A stretch of DNA of 64,000 nt, from the NCBI GenBank assembly GCA_963995505.1, contig OZ023188.1, positions 19,481,912 through 19,545,911 of the forward strand. Direction: 5' to 3'. Under the pieces are notes generated by a model. The model saw only the letters and a list, made by a program, of their open reading frames with translations, did not search any database and had not been told where the DNA came from. The translations under genes and the position numbers were made by a program. Shown here piece by piece: positions 35,612-47,193 of the stretch. This DNA is from Hypericum androsaemum. Lineage: Eukaryota; Streptophyta; Magnoliopsida; Malpighiales; Hypericaceae. Numbering within the stretch: position 1 is the stretch's first letter; every line of letters starts with the position of its first letter.

Positions 35612-37164
35612 CCTCGACGGTGGGGTTGCGACGGTGGCTCAACTTTTTTTTGTCAAGAAATTATCGAGATGACGTTACATGCTACGATGGATAAGAAGAG
35701 ATGATGTCAAGAGTATTTTTATTTTTTGTTTTAAGAGTATTTTCGTTATTTCAATGATAAAAAAAGAAAAAAATTCATTGAGAGACCCAAAATTATAATA
35801 AAATCAAACAAGATGAACAACATTATCATTTTTGAAACACGGGAGAATTTAGTGTGTATTTAAACAAATACAAGAGACTTGAGAGTAATTTTCCCATAAG
35901 TTAATAACGAACACTAATTATATTATTTTGTCTTCGTGTCCCAAATGGACAATATTATAAGCCCTTTTCAATTTGTCCTTGTCTCTATCTGTACATGATC
36001 CAACAAAATCCAGTTTTAAACAAGAAAAGACACTTAAATTTATTGATGTACTTCGGATTTTTTCTCATTTTGTTGGAATTTATTTCATGAAGGCTATGGT
36101 CTTTGGCTCAAAATGGCATGAAGGCTAGTTGTTTTTTGTGAATGTTTGGCGAGTGGAACAAACGAACATCACCCAATCAAAGTATCATAGACTAACGTGT
36201 TGCTGTTCGGACATGGACAGGGGCTGTTGAGGATAAGCAGCGGAGGGGAGATAGAGTTGCTAACCGACGAGGCGGAAGGTGTCAAGTTCAAGCTCACGGA
36301 CGGGGTGGACATTGCCAAAGATGGGACCATTTACTTCACCGACGCTTCCTACAAGTACCATTTCAGCGACTTCATCTGGGACATCCTCGAAGGGAAGCCT
36401 CATGGTCGTCTAATGAGCTTCGACCCCGTAACCAGGACGACACGAGTCCTGGTCCGTGATCTCTACTTTGCTAACGGGGTCGCGGTCTCTCCGGATCAGC
36501 ATTTCGTTGTTTTCTGTGAAACACCATTGTAATCAAGTTTTTCTGATGACTTGGCTTTGCTTAATTTTCTTGGTTTAGCAAGCGAGTAGCAAGTCACCAA
36601 ACACTATTTGGTTGCTTGCAGGGCGAGGTGTAAAAAGCACTACATACAGGGGAAGAAGCAAGGGACTACAGAGAACTTTGGAGGCGAGTTGTGGTGCACC
36701 GGACAACATCCGTTATGATGGGCATGGGCATTTTTTGATTGCCTTTTCCACGGTGAGCTTTCATTTCGTTCCTTTTATCCTGCACAATATTTTTCTGGTC
36801 GAAACCACATAGTATCTATACCTAGATGCTTATTTAGGGTATGAAAACTTGAGACAAATCTTAACGCTTAGAATCTGTGTAACAGGAGATAACATTTGTG
36901 TGGGATGTGGTGCTGCGATATCCCCTGGCCCGAAAGATCTTGGCAATAGTCACCAAGCACTTTGGCATGTTGCATGCGTACAAGAACGGAGGAGTGTTGG
37001 TGGTGGATGTGGAGGGAAAGCCCGTAGCTCATTACTACGATCCCAAGTTGAGCCTCATCTCCAGCGGGGCCATAATCGGAGACCATCTCTACATGGGTTC
37101 TATTGGGTATCCACACATTGTCCGCCTTGACCTCTCCAAGCACCCTGCACTTCCCCTTGAATGA
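34408..37164 (+). CDS. Strictosidine synthase-like protein, frameshifted
   Basis: A six-bladed beta-propeller protein related to strictosidine synthase and APMAP. Four exons: 34408-34833, 36221-36528, 36622-36752, 36886-37164. An N-terminal membrane anchor lies at residues about 19-39. Then come [16 protein letters not shown], a YFTDASYKY blade, and the conserved [10 protein letters not shown] with VVFCET. Exon 3 carries a frame break near 36690. Before it the frame reads [10 protein letters not shown] and after it [11 protein letters not shown], where relatives have a Leu-Pro-Gly. The spacing fits loss of 2 nt. Without correction the protein stops early and loses the last two blades. It is otherwise full length, so it is either a recent pseudogene or a sequence error. 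Intron 1 holds a MULE. Whether it has synthase activity is doubtful; most plant SSLs lack it. Confidence 0.75.
34892..35895. mobile_element. MULE-type element in intron 1 of SSL gene
   Basis: 1004 bp with imperfect TIRs of about 120 bp: the left starts gggaaaattattctca and the right in reverse complement starts gggaaaattactctca. A perfect 9-bp target duplication ataagttaa lies at 34883-34891 and 35896-35904. The core includes short frames (35237-35574) of unknown origin and a (GA)n run. No transposase, so it is non-autonomous. Confidence 0.88.
35575..35602. repeat. (GA)n microsatellite
   Basis: About 14 GA units inside the MULE at 34892-35895. Confidence 0.9.
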
Positions 37165-37514
37165 ACCACTACATTTATATCCTGAAATCTTCGTGTTCCT
37201 GTTTGTACTTAGCTTGTGTTGTGCAACTTAGTCGCTGTAAACTCCAGACCAAGGCATTGGTAATAAATCACCATAACTCAAATAAACACACATGAATTCA
37301 CCGGAGTTTTGTTCAAGTATACAGGGCTAAAGCGTGTCAAGAACACAATGGTATTATTTAGGATTTGATAAAAGTCACAGAAATTAAATTCCTTTGTTAT
37401 GGCCAAAAAAGGGAGTGAGATCTAGAAGCTAAGTATAGCATGAGGAAAAAAAAAAGGTAACACTTCCAGTTAAATATTTTCGGAAAATCTTCAGCTAAAT
37501 GCGATTCTGACCTG

Positions 37515-40200
37515 TCAATCTAAAGCAGCTATGACCGCATCGACAACTTCTTGGGTGGTGCTGTCTCCACCAAGGTCTTTCGTCCTATACTTGCCTTCGC
37601 AAATTACTTTCTCCACTGCAGTTTCCAATCTGTCGGCAAAAGAAGGAAACTGAAGATGTCTAAGCATCATTGCAGACGAGAGAAGCAGTGCCACGGGGTT
37701 TGCCTTCTTCTGTTCCATTAGTTTCTCATTACCCACATTTCCTGCCGATGCACCTTGCTCAAAAACAGCATGATCAGCCCCGACATTACCTGCATATGTA
37801 AATGCCTGTCACGAAACTTTGGTCCAAGATGAGAGCATAGCTCCCCAAACCAACAATACAAGGATAGATTTTCGCATTGAATGGAAAGGAACACATTCTT
37901 AGATGGACAAGCAAATAACCGGAGGGAGAATGATAAGTCAATTTTTCTTACTCCAGCAATGCTCCCTACAACCTCCCCTTCTCATTCAAGAAGAGAGTTT
38001 CCATGTTCCATGGATATTTTTCTTTTCAAGAAAAAAGTTGGCATCTCATCCTTTCTTTCATCAGTTCAATTTTGATAATGCATCAAGAAATCAGGAAAGA
38101 GACAGTATGGCTAAAATAAGCTGTTGGCAAGGAGGTCACCGCCAAATATTTGCCAAGGACCAATCTGATATTCAATATGAATTTCCGAGAGGAAGTAGGG
38201 CATTTGCACAAGCTTCTAAAATATTTATCGAGAAGACCACAACCCAAAAACTCAAATGATCTAGCAACAAACAAAGCATAGATGTACCTCCTGGCATAAC
38301 TCCAGTACCACCGGCAATACCAGCGGCTGTATTGGCAACAAGATTGCCATAAAGATTAGGTGTGACCTGCAGAATGCAAAGCAAACCAATCAGCTGAACA
38401 GCCTTATTCAAATCAAACATTATTATGGGCATTAGTTGTGAATAAGGATATAATGGGTACAACAAAGATCATAACTGATAATTGTCGATAGATGTGGGAT
38501 GCAAAAATCCTATCCAAGTAAACACATGACATGACAAAGAAACAGAAATTTGCCCATTTTCTCAACACTCTGTATGGTAGCATAGAAATACCATCCCCAA
38601 GAGGGAATATGTTCAACATTGGAGTGTCAATCTTCGCTCCATTCCATGAGAGAGAATTAACTAGTTGTCCAAATTTTTAGACATTTACCATATGGCATCA
38701 CAAGCTCAGAATGAAGTCTATTTAAAGCAGATATAATGGCAGCAAGACCTTATGGCTTATTTGGACAAAGGAGAACTCTGAATGAGACACCAAAGCTTCA
38801 GTCATATGTCCAAGGGCCAAACTTTTTCAAAGAAAATTTATAACGAAAGGATTCCACCTACTCGAAGCCCTCTTAAGATTTAGGGTTGAATTGAGTTTGA
38901 TTGAGAAACCCACAGCAGCAAAATTCTACAGTACAATCACACACAGCAAGGAGCTAATGAAGGGAAAATCCTATCCTCTGTTATCCAACTTAAGGCACTT
39001 AGGCTTGTACTAGTAGTAATTCACTACTGGGGAACCCGGATTTCTTTCTGCAAAATAAATAACTGAAGAAGGTGATGCTTACCAACCATAGTAAAACACG
39101 GTGAAGCGTGACATAGAGAAAACATGGTTGAATGAAATGAAAAGGTCTTGACAAGATAGTTGAAATCCTTAAAGAAGAAAATGGTAAGAACAAGAATATG
39201 CAAGAGAGTTCATGCACCTAGGCAGATAGGTGATAGTAAAAGTAACACAGTTAGCTCGAAGACAACATACCATGACATCAAATTGTTCGGGCTTGGAAAC
39301 AAGCTGCATACAGCAGTTGTCGACTATGATCTCATTGTACTTGATACCAGGATACTTGGTGGCGACCTCCCGACATGACTCCAAGAACAAGCCATCAGCC
39401 AGCTTCATAATGTTGGCCTTGTGGACGGCAGTCACCTTCTTCCTGTTGTTGAGGTAAGCATACTCGAAGGCGTACTTTGCAATTCGCTCGGAGCAGAACT
39501 TCGTTATCACCTAGCAACCACCTCAGTAATGAGATCCATAAAAGCAAACATTCGCCGCCAACAAAAGACAGATAAAAAAAAACACAAAACCCTATGCGAA
39601 TCGAGAAAGCAAATCCTAGCTGAACTAGGAAGAGCGAATCAGACAAGCACTAACTGAAGCGAATAGAGCAAGCAAGAGTAAAGTTACCTTGAGGCTCTCG
39701 ACAACGCCGGGAACGACCTCGTGCTCGAGGCCAGCGTACTCGCCCTCAGTGTTCTCCCTGATGACGACGATGTCGACATTTTGGTGGCGGGTGGGGAGGC
39801 CGGGAAGGTTGAAGCAGTTGACGAGGGAGGCGTAGAGGTCGAGCTCCTTGCGGAGCTGGACGTTGAGGGAGCTGACACCGCCGCCCATGGGGGTGGCCAG
39901 GCCGCCCTTGAGGCAAACCTTGTTCTTCTTTATCGACTCGATCACCTCCGGCGGGACTCGCTTCATCGTCCCGCTCACCTCGAACTTCTCGAAGTAGACC
40001 GGCGCGTGCATCGCCTCCATCACCTGCTCCACCGCCCCAGTCACCAGAGGCCCGATCCCGTCCCCCGGTATCATGGTAACCGGACGCGGCGCCCCGTCCC
40101 CGGGCCGCGGCATGTACGTCACGGATCGGGTTTGGCTTCTCGAGTACGAAGCCGTTTTCTCAACGAGCTGCTTCAGGATCGGCGCGGATCTTCTCGCCAT
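37515..40200 (-). CDS. IDH1: NAD-isocitrate dehydrogenase regulatory subunit, mitochondrial
   Basis: TCA-cycle enzyme subunit, matrix-located. Four exons: 40200-39688, 39510-39271, 38366-38288, 37789-37515, giving 368 aa, the family length. An Arg/Ser-rich mitochondrial presequence (MARRSAPIL...) precedes [10 protein letters not shown]. Further motifs are [61 protein letters not shown] and the terminal [24 protein letters not shown] replaces the catalytic-type VRPCYSLPGY, which marks the regulatory rather than the catalytic subunit. The chosen Met matches homologues; an in-frame upstream Met at 40257 would add 19 residues. Convergent with the SSL gene. Intact. The IDH1 symbol is by resemblance; paralogues IDH2/3 are close. 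Confidence 0.93.
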
Positions 40201-40257
40201 CGGCTTGATTGTTTTAAGCACGCGGGATTTGTAGGGGGTTCGTTTGGCGGTTATCAA

Positions 40258-41185
40258 GCGGTCATCGGAGTGGAGGAGGGGACGGGGAAGAAGGCGAGCG
40301 AGAAAGAAGGGGGACGAGAGGGGCGGATTTTTAATATTGCGGCTGAAATAGGGGATTTAATTTTTTGAAGGGTGAAACATTGGCGGCGGTCGTCTGGTGT
40401 GGTCGTGAGTATTGTGTCACACAAGGAATAAGCCACGCGTTTGATTTTGATTGGGTGAATGGGCTCCTCCTCGGATGAGCAATTGGTCCGAATCAGATCG
40501 AACCAATCTGGCTTATAGCAATCGAGAACCAAATATATCTGAAATAATCTGATTAATCTTTGGATCAGAACCAAAACCGAACCGAAAAAGTGGTTCTGAT
40601 TTGATCCAAAACTGATGACCAAAAAATTTACGGTGAAATTGACAACCTAATACACGAAAAATTATGCATCTAAAAATCGAGCTATACAAAAATATTTACA
40701 AATTGTAACTTTATTATGTCTTTGAAAATATATGGTCCAAACTCCCTATAAATTTATAACGAGATAATAAATACTATCTAAAAAACCATCTACCTATAAA
40801 AAAAATTGCGCATCTAAAACTTATATGTGGTATTAAATTGCTAGATTTTGAGAGAAGTTAATGCTAAAGAGAGGAGCACTCGTGGATTTGTGCTTTGAAA
40901 ATTTGATAAAACCTAATGGAAACGGCCAAGACTATTTTGTATAGGTTAGGGCGTTGTTGGTCATGTAATGCAGTTTAATTTGGATCTTTGTGGTTCTCTT
41001 TGGACCAGATTCGAGAACTATTTTTTATCAAACAAAAAATTGATCCAGACCAATTCTTTCTGAATTTGGACCAGATTTTTTGATTTGGTTTTGTTTAATA
41101 AAGTGGTTCTCAGTTTTTTTTCTCAACCTTGCTCCCTCCCCACCTAAGAAAAAGGAAAGAGGTATCTTTGCCTCTCCTTTTTCCC
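40258..41185. other. Region upstream of IDH
   Basis: It holds the IDH promoter. Further out, two stretches rich in gaaccaaa and ttggatc-like words (about 40480-40620 and 40960-41115) look like inverted arms of an old MITE. I could not define ends or a target duplication. Confidence 0.35.
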
Positions 41186-41195
41186 TATACTACAT

Positions 41196-41601
41196 GGGAG
41201 TGGATTGAGTACGGAGTGAAGGAATTGATTCCAGACAGTTTGGAGTGAAGGGGGATTGCAGTGGCAAGCGCAGTTATGTGATAATGACATGTGTATTTGT
41301 GACAGTGGCAAGTTCCCGTTGATGATAATGGCGCGCGTAGTTTTTTTCATTTTGGTCCCCCATATTTTAGCATTTTTGCAAAAAAGTCACACTGGCATAC
41401 GCAGTTATGTGATAATGGCATGCACAGCTATGTGATACTGGCATGTGCAGTTATGTGATAATGACATTTGTATCCGGCCTGCGTTTGTGCGTGACTTTTT
41501 TCATTTTGGTCCCCGTATTTTAGCGCGTTTGCAAAAAAGTCCCCGCGTGTCTTCATTTCGAACGGTTCAAAATCTGAGCATTCCATGCCCAATCCATACC
41601 C
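41196..41601. mobile_element. MULE-type MITE, family A copy 1
   Basis: 406 bp with TIRs: gggagtggattgagtacgg at the left, and gggtatggattgggcatgg as the reverse complement of the right. A perfect 10-bp target duplication tatactacat lies at 41186-41195 and 41602-41611. It carries short internal repeats of the form tatgtgataatggcatgc. Same family as 59038-59421 and 63083-63511, in the opposite orientation. Confidence 0.9.
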
Positions 41602-42013
41602 TATACTACATATATTATTATGGTCGTCCTTTTGATTTCATCACACAGAGATGCACCTGTCTTCCAAGAGATTGTTCTATTAAGGTCAATCATCTATGCA
41701 ATTTATGAGGCTTGGGCTGAGCTCAACCTGTCGGGCCTGATTTTTGCATTACTCAAATTTCCACCAATTTAAAAGACAAAAACCACCAAGAAACATATAT
41801 GAAAAAAAGCCTACTTGCATTCCTAATAAGTACATTTTTGAATATTTTTTTGAATGTTCAATACTCTCTTTTTTGGTATAAACGAGAGGATAAATGATCC
41901 TCAACCAACTGGGCAACAAAGAACAGCTAAACTAATCTTCTTAATGTCATCCAAGTATAAATCTAAGCAAGGAATGGGCTATTAAACCTAATCAATATTT
42001 GTAATAAGATAAA

Positions 42014-42222
42014 GGGATAAAGACATATTAGTACCCCTGTGTTATGTGAAATAGACAATTTTGTGTTATGAAAACACTCATTTTAGTACCCTATGTTATG
42101 TGAAAATGACACTTAGAATCTTTTTCTCATATGAGCTTTGACTTTTGTTAACGTGGCAATAATGCAAATTTGCATAATACATGATACAAAGTGTCTATTT
42201 TACATAACACAAGGGTGTTTCC
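42014..42222. mobile_element. Small MULE-like MITE
   Basis: 209 bp. Arms around cccctgtgttatgtgaaata (left) and its near complement at the right. A 9-bp target duplication taagataaa lies at 42005-42013 and 42223-42231. The left arm has about 14 extra bases before the TIR match, so the ends are less certain. Confidence 0.6.
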
Positions 42223-42449
42223 TAAGATAAATGTAAGTTTTCGCGTTATGCTCAGAAGATAAGAGCCGCAGGTGTTTTTTCCAGACAAAAAAGTTCATAA
42301 AAACAATAAATAAGAAAACTCCAATAGAAGAGGTTCCACAATAAAGATAAAGTTGTGTTTTCTTGAACAATTAATCGACTGAATTACATAATTTACTAGT
42401 ATAATAATAATACTTGGTGTTTTAACTCCAATAAGAGTTTCAACATAAC

Positions 42450-42724
42450 TATGATATCTCGTAAATAATATGTTCTGTTTGAAAGACTTTAAGTAATTTG
42501 ATTGGTATTATCCATATCAACAATGTGCACCTTCTTTTCTAGCACACATCTTGAAAGAACTCCAAAGTCAAATGCGCTTGGCCTAGAGCAGGATTAGTAT
42601 GAATGACCTATTGGGAAGTTTTCTGGGATGCGTGCGAGTGAGAATAAAGCACGTTGGAAAATACTCGTGTTGGTCTGTGGAGAGAGTCAGTCATATCATG
42701 AGGCGTTACATTTGGTATCAGAGC
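42450..42724 (+). mobile_element. Cassandra LTR and primer-binding site
   Basis: The LTR (42450-42710) runs from tatgatatctcg to gcgttaca and resembles the element at 23207-23672. The 5S rRNA-like stretch is at 42556-42620 but more diverged than in that copy. TGGTATCAGAGC (primer-binding site) follows at 42713-42724. The internal domain is then broken by a LINE. Confidence 0.8.
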
Positions 42725-42793
42725 AAAAATAGTTATGGGATTGTTCTGTGTTCTGTCTAGCACGACGAGAACATCACGTATCAAAGGAGAGGT

Positions 42794-44758
42794 AAAATTT
42801 TTTTTGATAAGTAAAGTTGTATTAAACCCACCAAAAGGTAATTACATAGTAATTACAACGGATTGCACACCGCGTACAATACCCAGCACCTAAGGTACTA
42901 GATGGACACCTATCTAAGCAAAGACAAAGATAAGCACTATCTAGCATAAGTTCTAAAAGCAACACCAACAAAAGGACCACAACCACCCCTGCAAACATCC
43001 AAGAACCAAAGTGCAGCAACCAAAGAGCAGAAACCTATTCAAACTACCAGCCTGCAGCCAAAATCAAGGAGGATCAAAGGACCAAAACACCACGTCTTTA
43101 ATTACTTGGAGAATAAAAAAGGCATCCTCCTCCCAAGAGAAACCAGATACAATTGCAAGCCGCCAAGCCTCTGCCCAGATCTTCTCCTAAAGAGAAGCAT
43201 CAGGCTCCTCCAAAGCTGCAAGCATCGAGCAAAGGCCCAGAGCCAGCAATGGCTTCTCCGGGGATAATTTCTTCAGTTTCTGCATCAGAGATTGCATCAG
43301 AACAATGGCTTTACTCGTGAGCTTCCTAACTCAGCAACTCGAGCGCGTTAGGGTTGGCTGAAATGAACGCCATTGTCTGACCTTCTTAGCCACCACTTCT
43401 GCAGAAGTTAGGGGTGTTACGGACGAACCAGCAACGAAGTGCTACCCTTCAATCACGTCGAGAAGGATCTGATTAAGCCAAGCCTCCATATCGAAAGCAA
43501 CAGACAATGACATGTTCGCAAGCACCTGCGTCTCCACCTCAGGAGCAGTAGGCAACTGCGAAACCTCCAAAGGGCCCTCCAAAACAACATCAGAACGAGC
43601 ACCTAGAGGCTGCACACCCACTACTAGGTCACCCGAACCAGCAAGCATGACACAAGAAGCAACAAGCGGCTGCCCAACGTCGGACTGCAAACAACCATCG
43701 GCAAGCAGCAGCTTTCTGTCAGCCAAACATCCATTATAAGGTGACGCTTTCGCAAGCACTGGGGGTTGCCACCAAGCCGAGATCAGCCGAGGGCAGAAGC
43801 TGTGACTGCACATTTACTAACTGTGACCCATTAACCACCCCCAGAGCACCATCAACCAAGGCAGTAGAAGACACCACCAAACCACCCGTATCGGGGACGA
43901 GGACAACTTAACAAAAGGGGGTGCGACAAGCGGATCAAAAGTGGCAGCGACGGACGGAACACCCTGAACGAGATAACCTAGAACAGCACGCAAGAAATTT
44001 TCCATAATACCTTGAAGAAAGGCTTCAAAAGTACTATCCAATTTTGTGTAGCCTCGACCGAGCACGTAAGGCCTGCGTTAAGGAGTGATGTCACCGCACT
44101 GCGGAGCAGCAAGTCATCCAGGAGCTCATCGGGAGCAATTGCCACAGGAGCCTCCGTGCACACTGAGGAGAGAGGGGGCGAACATGAGGCCGATGCCAAG
44201 GAGGCTGAACTACCGCGGGAGCCACCGGAATAGGGCACACGGGCGGAGCAAGGGGAGCCTCGGAGCCACCCTGTGCGAACTTTGCTCTGGACACAAAGAT
44301 CCGCTTATTCTCCACCCGCGAGCCGTTGGTCTTGAGAATCAAGGAGTCAGCATCATCAAGGGGAGGGATTCACACAAAGCTGAAATTGGAGTTCTGCTTC
44401 GATTTCTTGGCAGCTAAGTAGACATCCACCACCGAACAAAAGGGTTCGAAGTGGTTCCAGAGGTCGATGGACTTCCATGACGGTGGAAGATTGTCGATAA
44501 AAATGGACGTCGGAGGACCACCAAGGGAAGAAGACGATGGGCCCACCATGGAAGGCCACCATCACCACCCGACCTTCCCACCGGTGGAAGGAAGGAGGTG
44601 GCGACAGTGGAGGGCTCGGGATTGAGAAGGCGGACACCAACTGAAGGCTCTAGGGGTAATGAATCGAGGTTTAAGGTCGAATGAAGCCCTAAGGGACCTG
44701 AATGAAGTCGGTTACTGGAAGGAAAAGAGATGAATCTGTCCGATTTGGTCAATTGGAG
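42794..44758 (-). mobile_element. LINE with RRM ORF1 and no visible RT
   Basis: The minus strand ends in TTTAATACAACTTTACTTATC and an A-run, like the other LINE tails here. A likely target duplication aaggagag[g/a]t lies at 42784-42793 and 44759-44768. About 44520-44250 encodes an RNA-recognition motif: RNP2 IFIDNLP, then LWNHFEPFCSVVDVYLA, RNP1-like NFSFV, an in-frame stop, then DADSLILKTNGSRVENKRIFVSRAKFA. An acidic middle (43813-43442) and the C-terminal motif GFSWEEDAFFILQVIKD follow before the 3' UTR. No reverse transcriptase or endonuclease sequence is seen. Stops and frameshifts make it inactive. Confidence 0.75.
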
Positions 44759-44928
44759 AAGGAGAGATGAATATTATACCCCGTAAATGATATGTTGTAA
44801 AAACTGGGTTCCTCTGATTTGTTCAAGACGAGGAAGAAGGAAGCGAAAAAGGGTTCCTCTAGATTTGAAATTGGGGAAGGAGAGGTGAATATTATACCTA
44901 GTAAATGATATGTTGTAAAAACTGTCTC
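44759..44928. repeat. About 118-bp tandem duplication with Cassandra LTR start
   Basis: The block gagaaggagagatgaatatt...gatatgttgtaaaaactg (from 44757) recurs as ggggaaggagaggtgaatatt...gatatgttgtaaaaactg (from 44874). Both contain ccgtaaatgatatg-like sequence of the Cassandra LTR start, so this is probably the remains of the 3' LTR on the far side of the LINE. Confidence 0.6.
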
Positions 44929-44973
44929 AAGAAACACACCTGCACACCACACATGATGGCATCAGCAATCGCA
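44926..44973. other. Unoccupied paralogous site of MITE family A
   Basis: tctcaagaaacacacctgca and the following bases match both flanks of the MITE at 63083-63511 with a single copy of ctgcacacc (44940-44948) and no insert. It shows what that locus looked like before insertion. Confidence 0.75.
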
Positions 44974-44984
44974 GATTATTAGTA

Positions 44985-45857
44985 GAGAAATTTTCACAGA
45001 ATCACATCATGTCTCAAGAACTTTTATGAGATTTGGCTTAAAACTACACAAGCAAGCCTATACCAGCGGCCTCATCACGTTACTCGGCATTTTTTTCCCT
45101 TGAGCATGAAATTAACACAAGTTATTAGTACAAACTAACGACATAAAAAGGATCGTGCTTTTTCCCAAAAAAAACACAAGAAAGAATCGTGTGCTTACAA
45201 TGTAAAAGAAGACGGTAATTTTAATCATCAATTTGATTGTTTGAGCGGTTCTGTAGATAGTATTTTCATTCCGAAATGAAACAAGGTCAGTAAAACGTAA
45301 ATATTAGAGTCAAAGCAGTCTGGAATAGTATATTGAGTATATTAACTCACAAAAAAAATAAAAATAAATTGTAGTTATTTTAAGTTATTCAAGTGACCAA
45401 AAAATAAATAATAACATACGTAGAAAATTTTAATAGTTTTTTTTCTTTCTAAAAAATTGTTAATATTTCAATAGCTTCCAAAATTATTAAACAGAGCTAA
45501 TACACATTAATATTTTTATGTAAAATATATGTATTTATTCAAAAATATTAAAATATGTAAAAATTAAAAACGAGATTCAGTATTAATATTTTCAGAAATT
45601 ATTAATTCTTATTGATAGAGAGATTATTAAATTTTAATATAGGTTTGAATTTGGAACCAATATTTTAAATAAAAAAAGATTATCAATTTAAAGATATTAA
45701 GTTAGAGTGATTGTATTACATATAGAAGAAAACTCGAGATGTTTTAGGGTCAGGGCGATACAATCAAAATTTTAGTAGGAATCTTATTCTAACTTCTGGT
45801 TTTTAGTTAGGTCGACAGTTGTATGTACGAGGAAGAAGTAGCCGCACCGACCGAACA
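44985..45857. other. AT-rich spacer and F-box copy 1 leader
   Basis: No gene seen. The last about 130 bases (from about 45700) match the region upstream of F-box copy 3 (about 60370-60470), so the duplicated unit starts here. Confidence 0.5.
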
Positions 45858-47057
45858 ATGTCTACCAAAAAACCCTCGTCCCCGGCGGCCAACCAGAAAC
45901 GAACAGATACCGGCGACATCGAAACTGCACCGGCGGTCTTGGATGATCTCCCCGATAAGCTACTACTCGAAGTACTTGCTAGGGTTCCAACGACAACGTC
46001 AATTGTTCCGGCAAAGGAAGCCGCTTGTCTGAAAGCAGTGTCCCGACGCTGGAAGTCTATCATCTCATCCCCTGACTACATCTCCCGTTTTATATCTCTC
46101 GGAGAAGAGAACAATTGTCCGTGGGGTAATGGTGAAGCACTCCTATTTAATTACACGCGTTACTCGGCGCCACTGTTTTATATGCTACCCTCGCAGTGCG
46201 ATCCTACGGTCTTGGATCAGCCAACGCTTGATTTCGGTTACATATCGGATGATTACGTTGTCATTGCCGCGTCGGAGGACTTGCTCTTGCTTGGACCCTG
46301 GCCGTGGTGGAAGGGGCCCTTGGTCGTGTGCAATCCGTTCACAAAGAGATGGGCCGCTCTTCCTTATCCATCAGACAAGCATACAGATTTTGTATTCGTC
46401 TGCGAACCCCAGGGACATCGATACAGGGTCCTGTCCACGAAATATGAAAATTTCTTTGTATCTGAGACGGGAGAATGGAAAAAGGTCTTCTTCACAAAGG
46501 ATCAATTTCAGAGCAACATCCTACCTTTCCGTGGGAAGCTATATTGGTATAATTCTGATGGCCTCATTGTATCCTATGACCCCTTTGAGGAGAATTTTAG
46601 TTACTTTCCCCATCCCGATCCCAACCTAGAGGTCACGGAATATGCTCGTCATTCTTGATCTCTACATGTAGTACACGGTTCACTCAGGATATTGAAGTTT
46701 TCATGTCTACCATCTCGACCACGTAGCGGTGAAGAACAATTTTATGATCTGATTTCTTGGGAGCTGGATTACAAACAAAAACGATGGAGCTTGATCTACA
46801 AGACGTCGCGGAGTTATAGTTGTTATAATCGGCGCCATAGAATACACCACTTAAGCAACCTGGTTGCTGTTCATCCTGATGGACATGTTGTATACTTCAG
46901 TGGACATCAAGGTTTGGTCTCCTGTGATTTGTCACAAGGTTGCAATAACGTCTCCAAAGTTGCGGTCAAGGATGAACCAAAACACTCTCGTTATAATGCC
47001 TTTCTTCTTACTCGACCTTGGCGGCCTACCTCTGTTTGTTTCGGTTCAAGTAGGTAA
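45858..47057 (+). pseudogene. F-box protein gene, copy 1 (one in-frame stop)
   Basis: The frame starts MSTKKPSSPAANQK and holds an F-box (LDDLPDKLLLEVLARVP... about residues 29-71) and an F-box-associated region (VVCNPFTKRWAALP, VSETGEWKK, GKLYWYNSDG). A TGA at 46656-46658 ends it at 267 aa. Reading on in the same frame gives VVHGSLRILKFS, ISWELDYKQKRWSLIYK and the family C-terminus RPWRPTSVCFGSSR. So one nonsense change separates it from full length. The truncated product would keep the F-box and could still bind SKP1. An MSSP fragment follows. Confidence 0.85.
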
Positions 47058-47193
47058 TGATTCTTGTAATGTTGCCTACATATATATGTATGTGTGTGTT
47101 TGTGTTCATTGTGGAACTTGTTTATTATTCATAAACAAGAATTGGGTACCATACCTTGAGGAGCTCGCTTTATACTCATTCTTGTTGTTGCAG

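Noticed and set aside
40480..41115. Possible inverted-repeat element upstream of IDH
   Set aside because: Loose similarity of gaaccaa/ttggttc-rich stretches only; no ends or target duplication defined.
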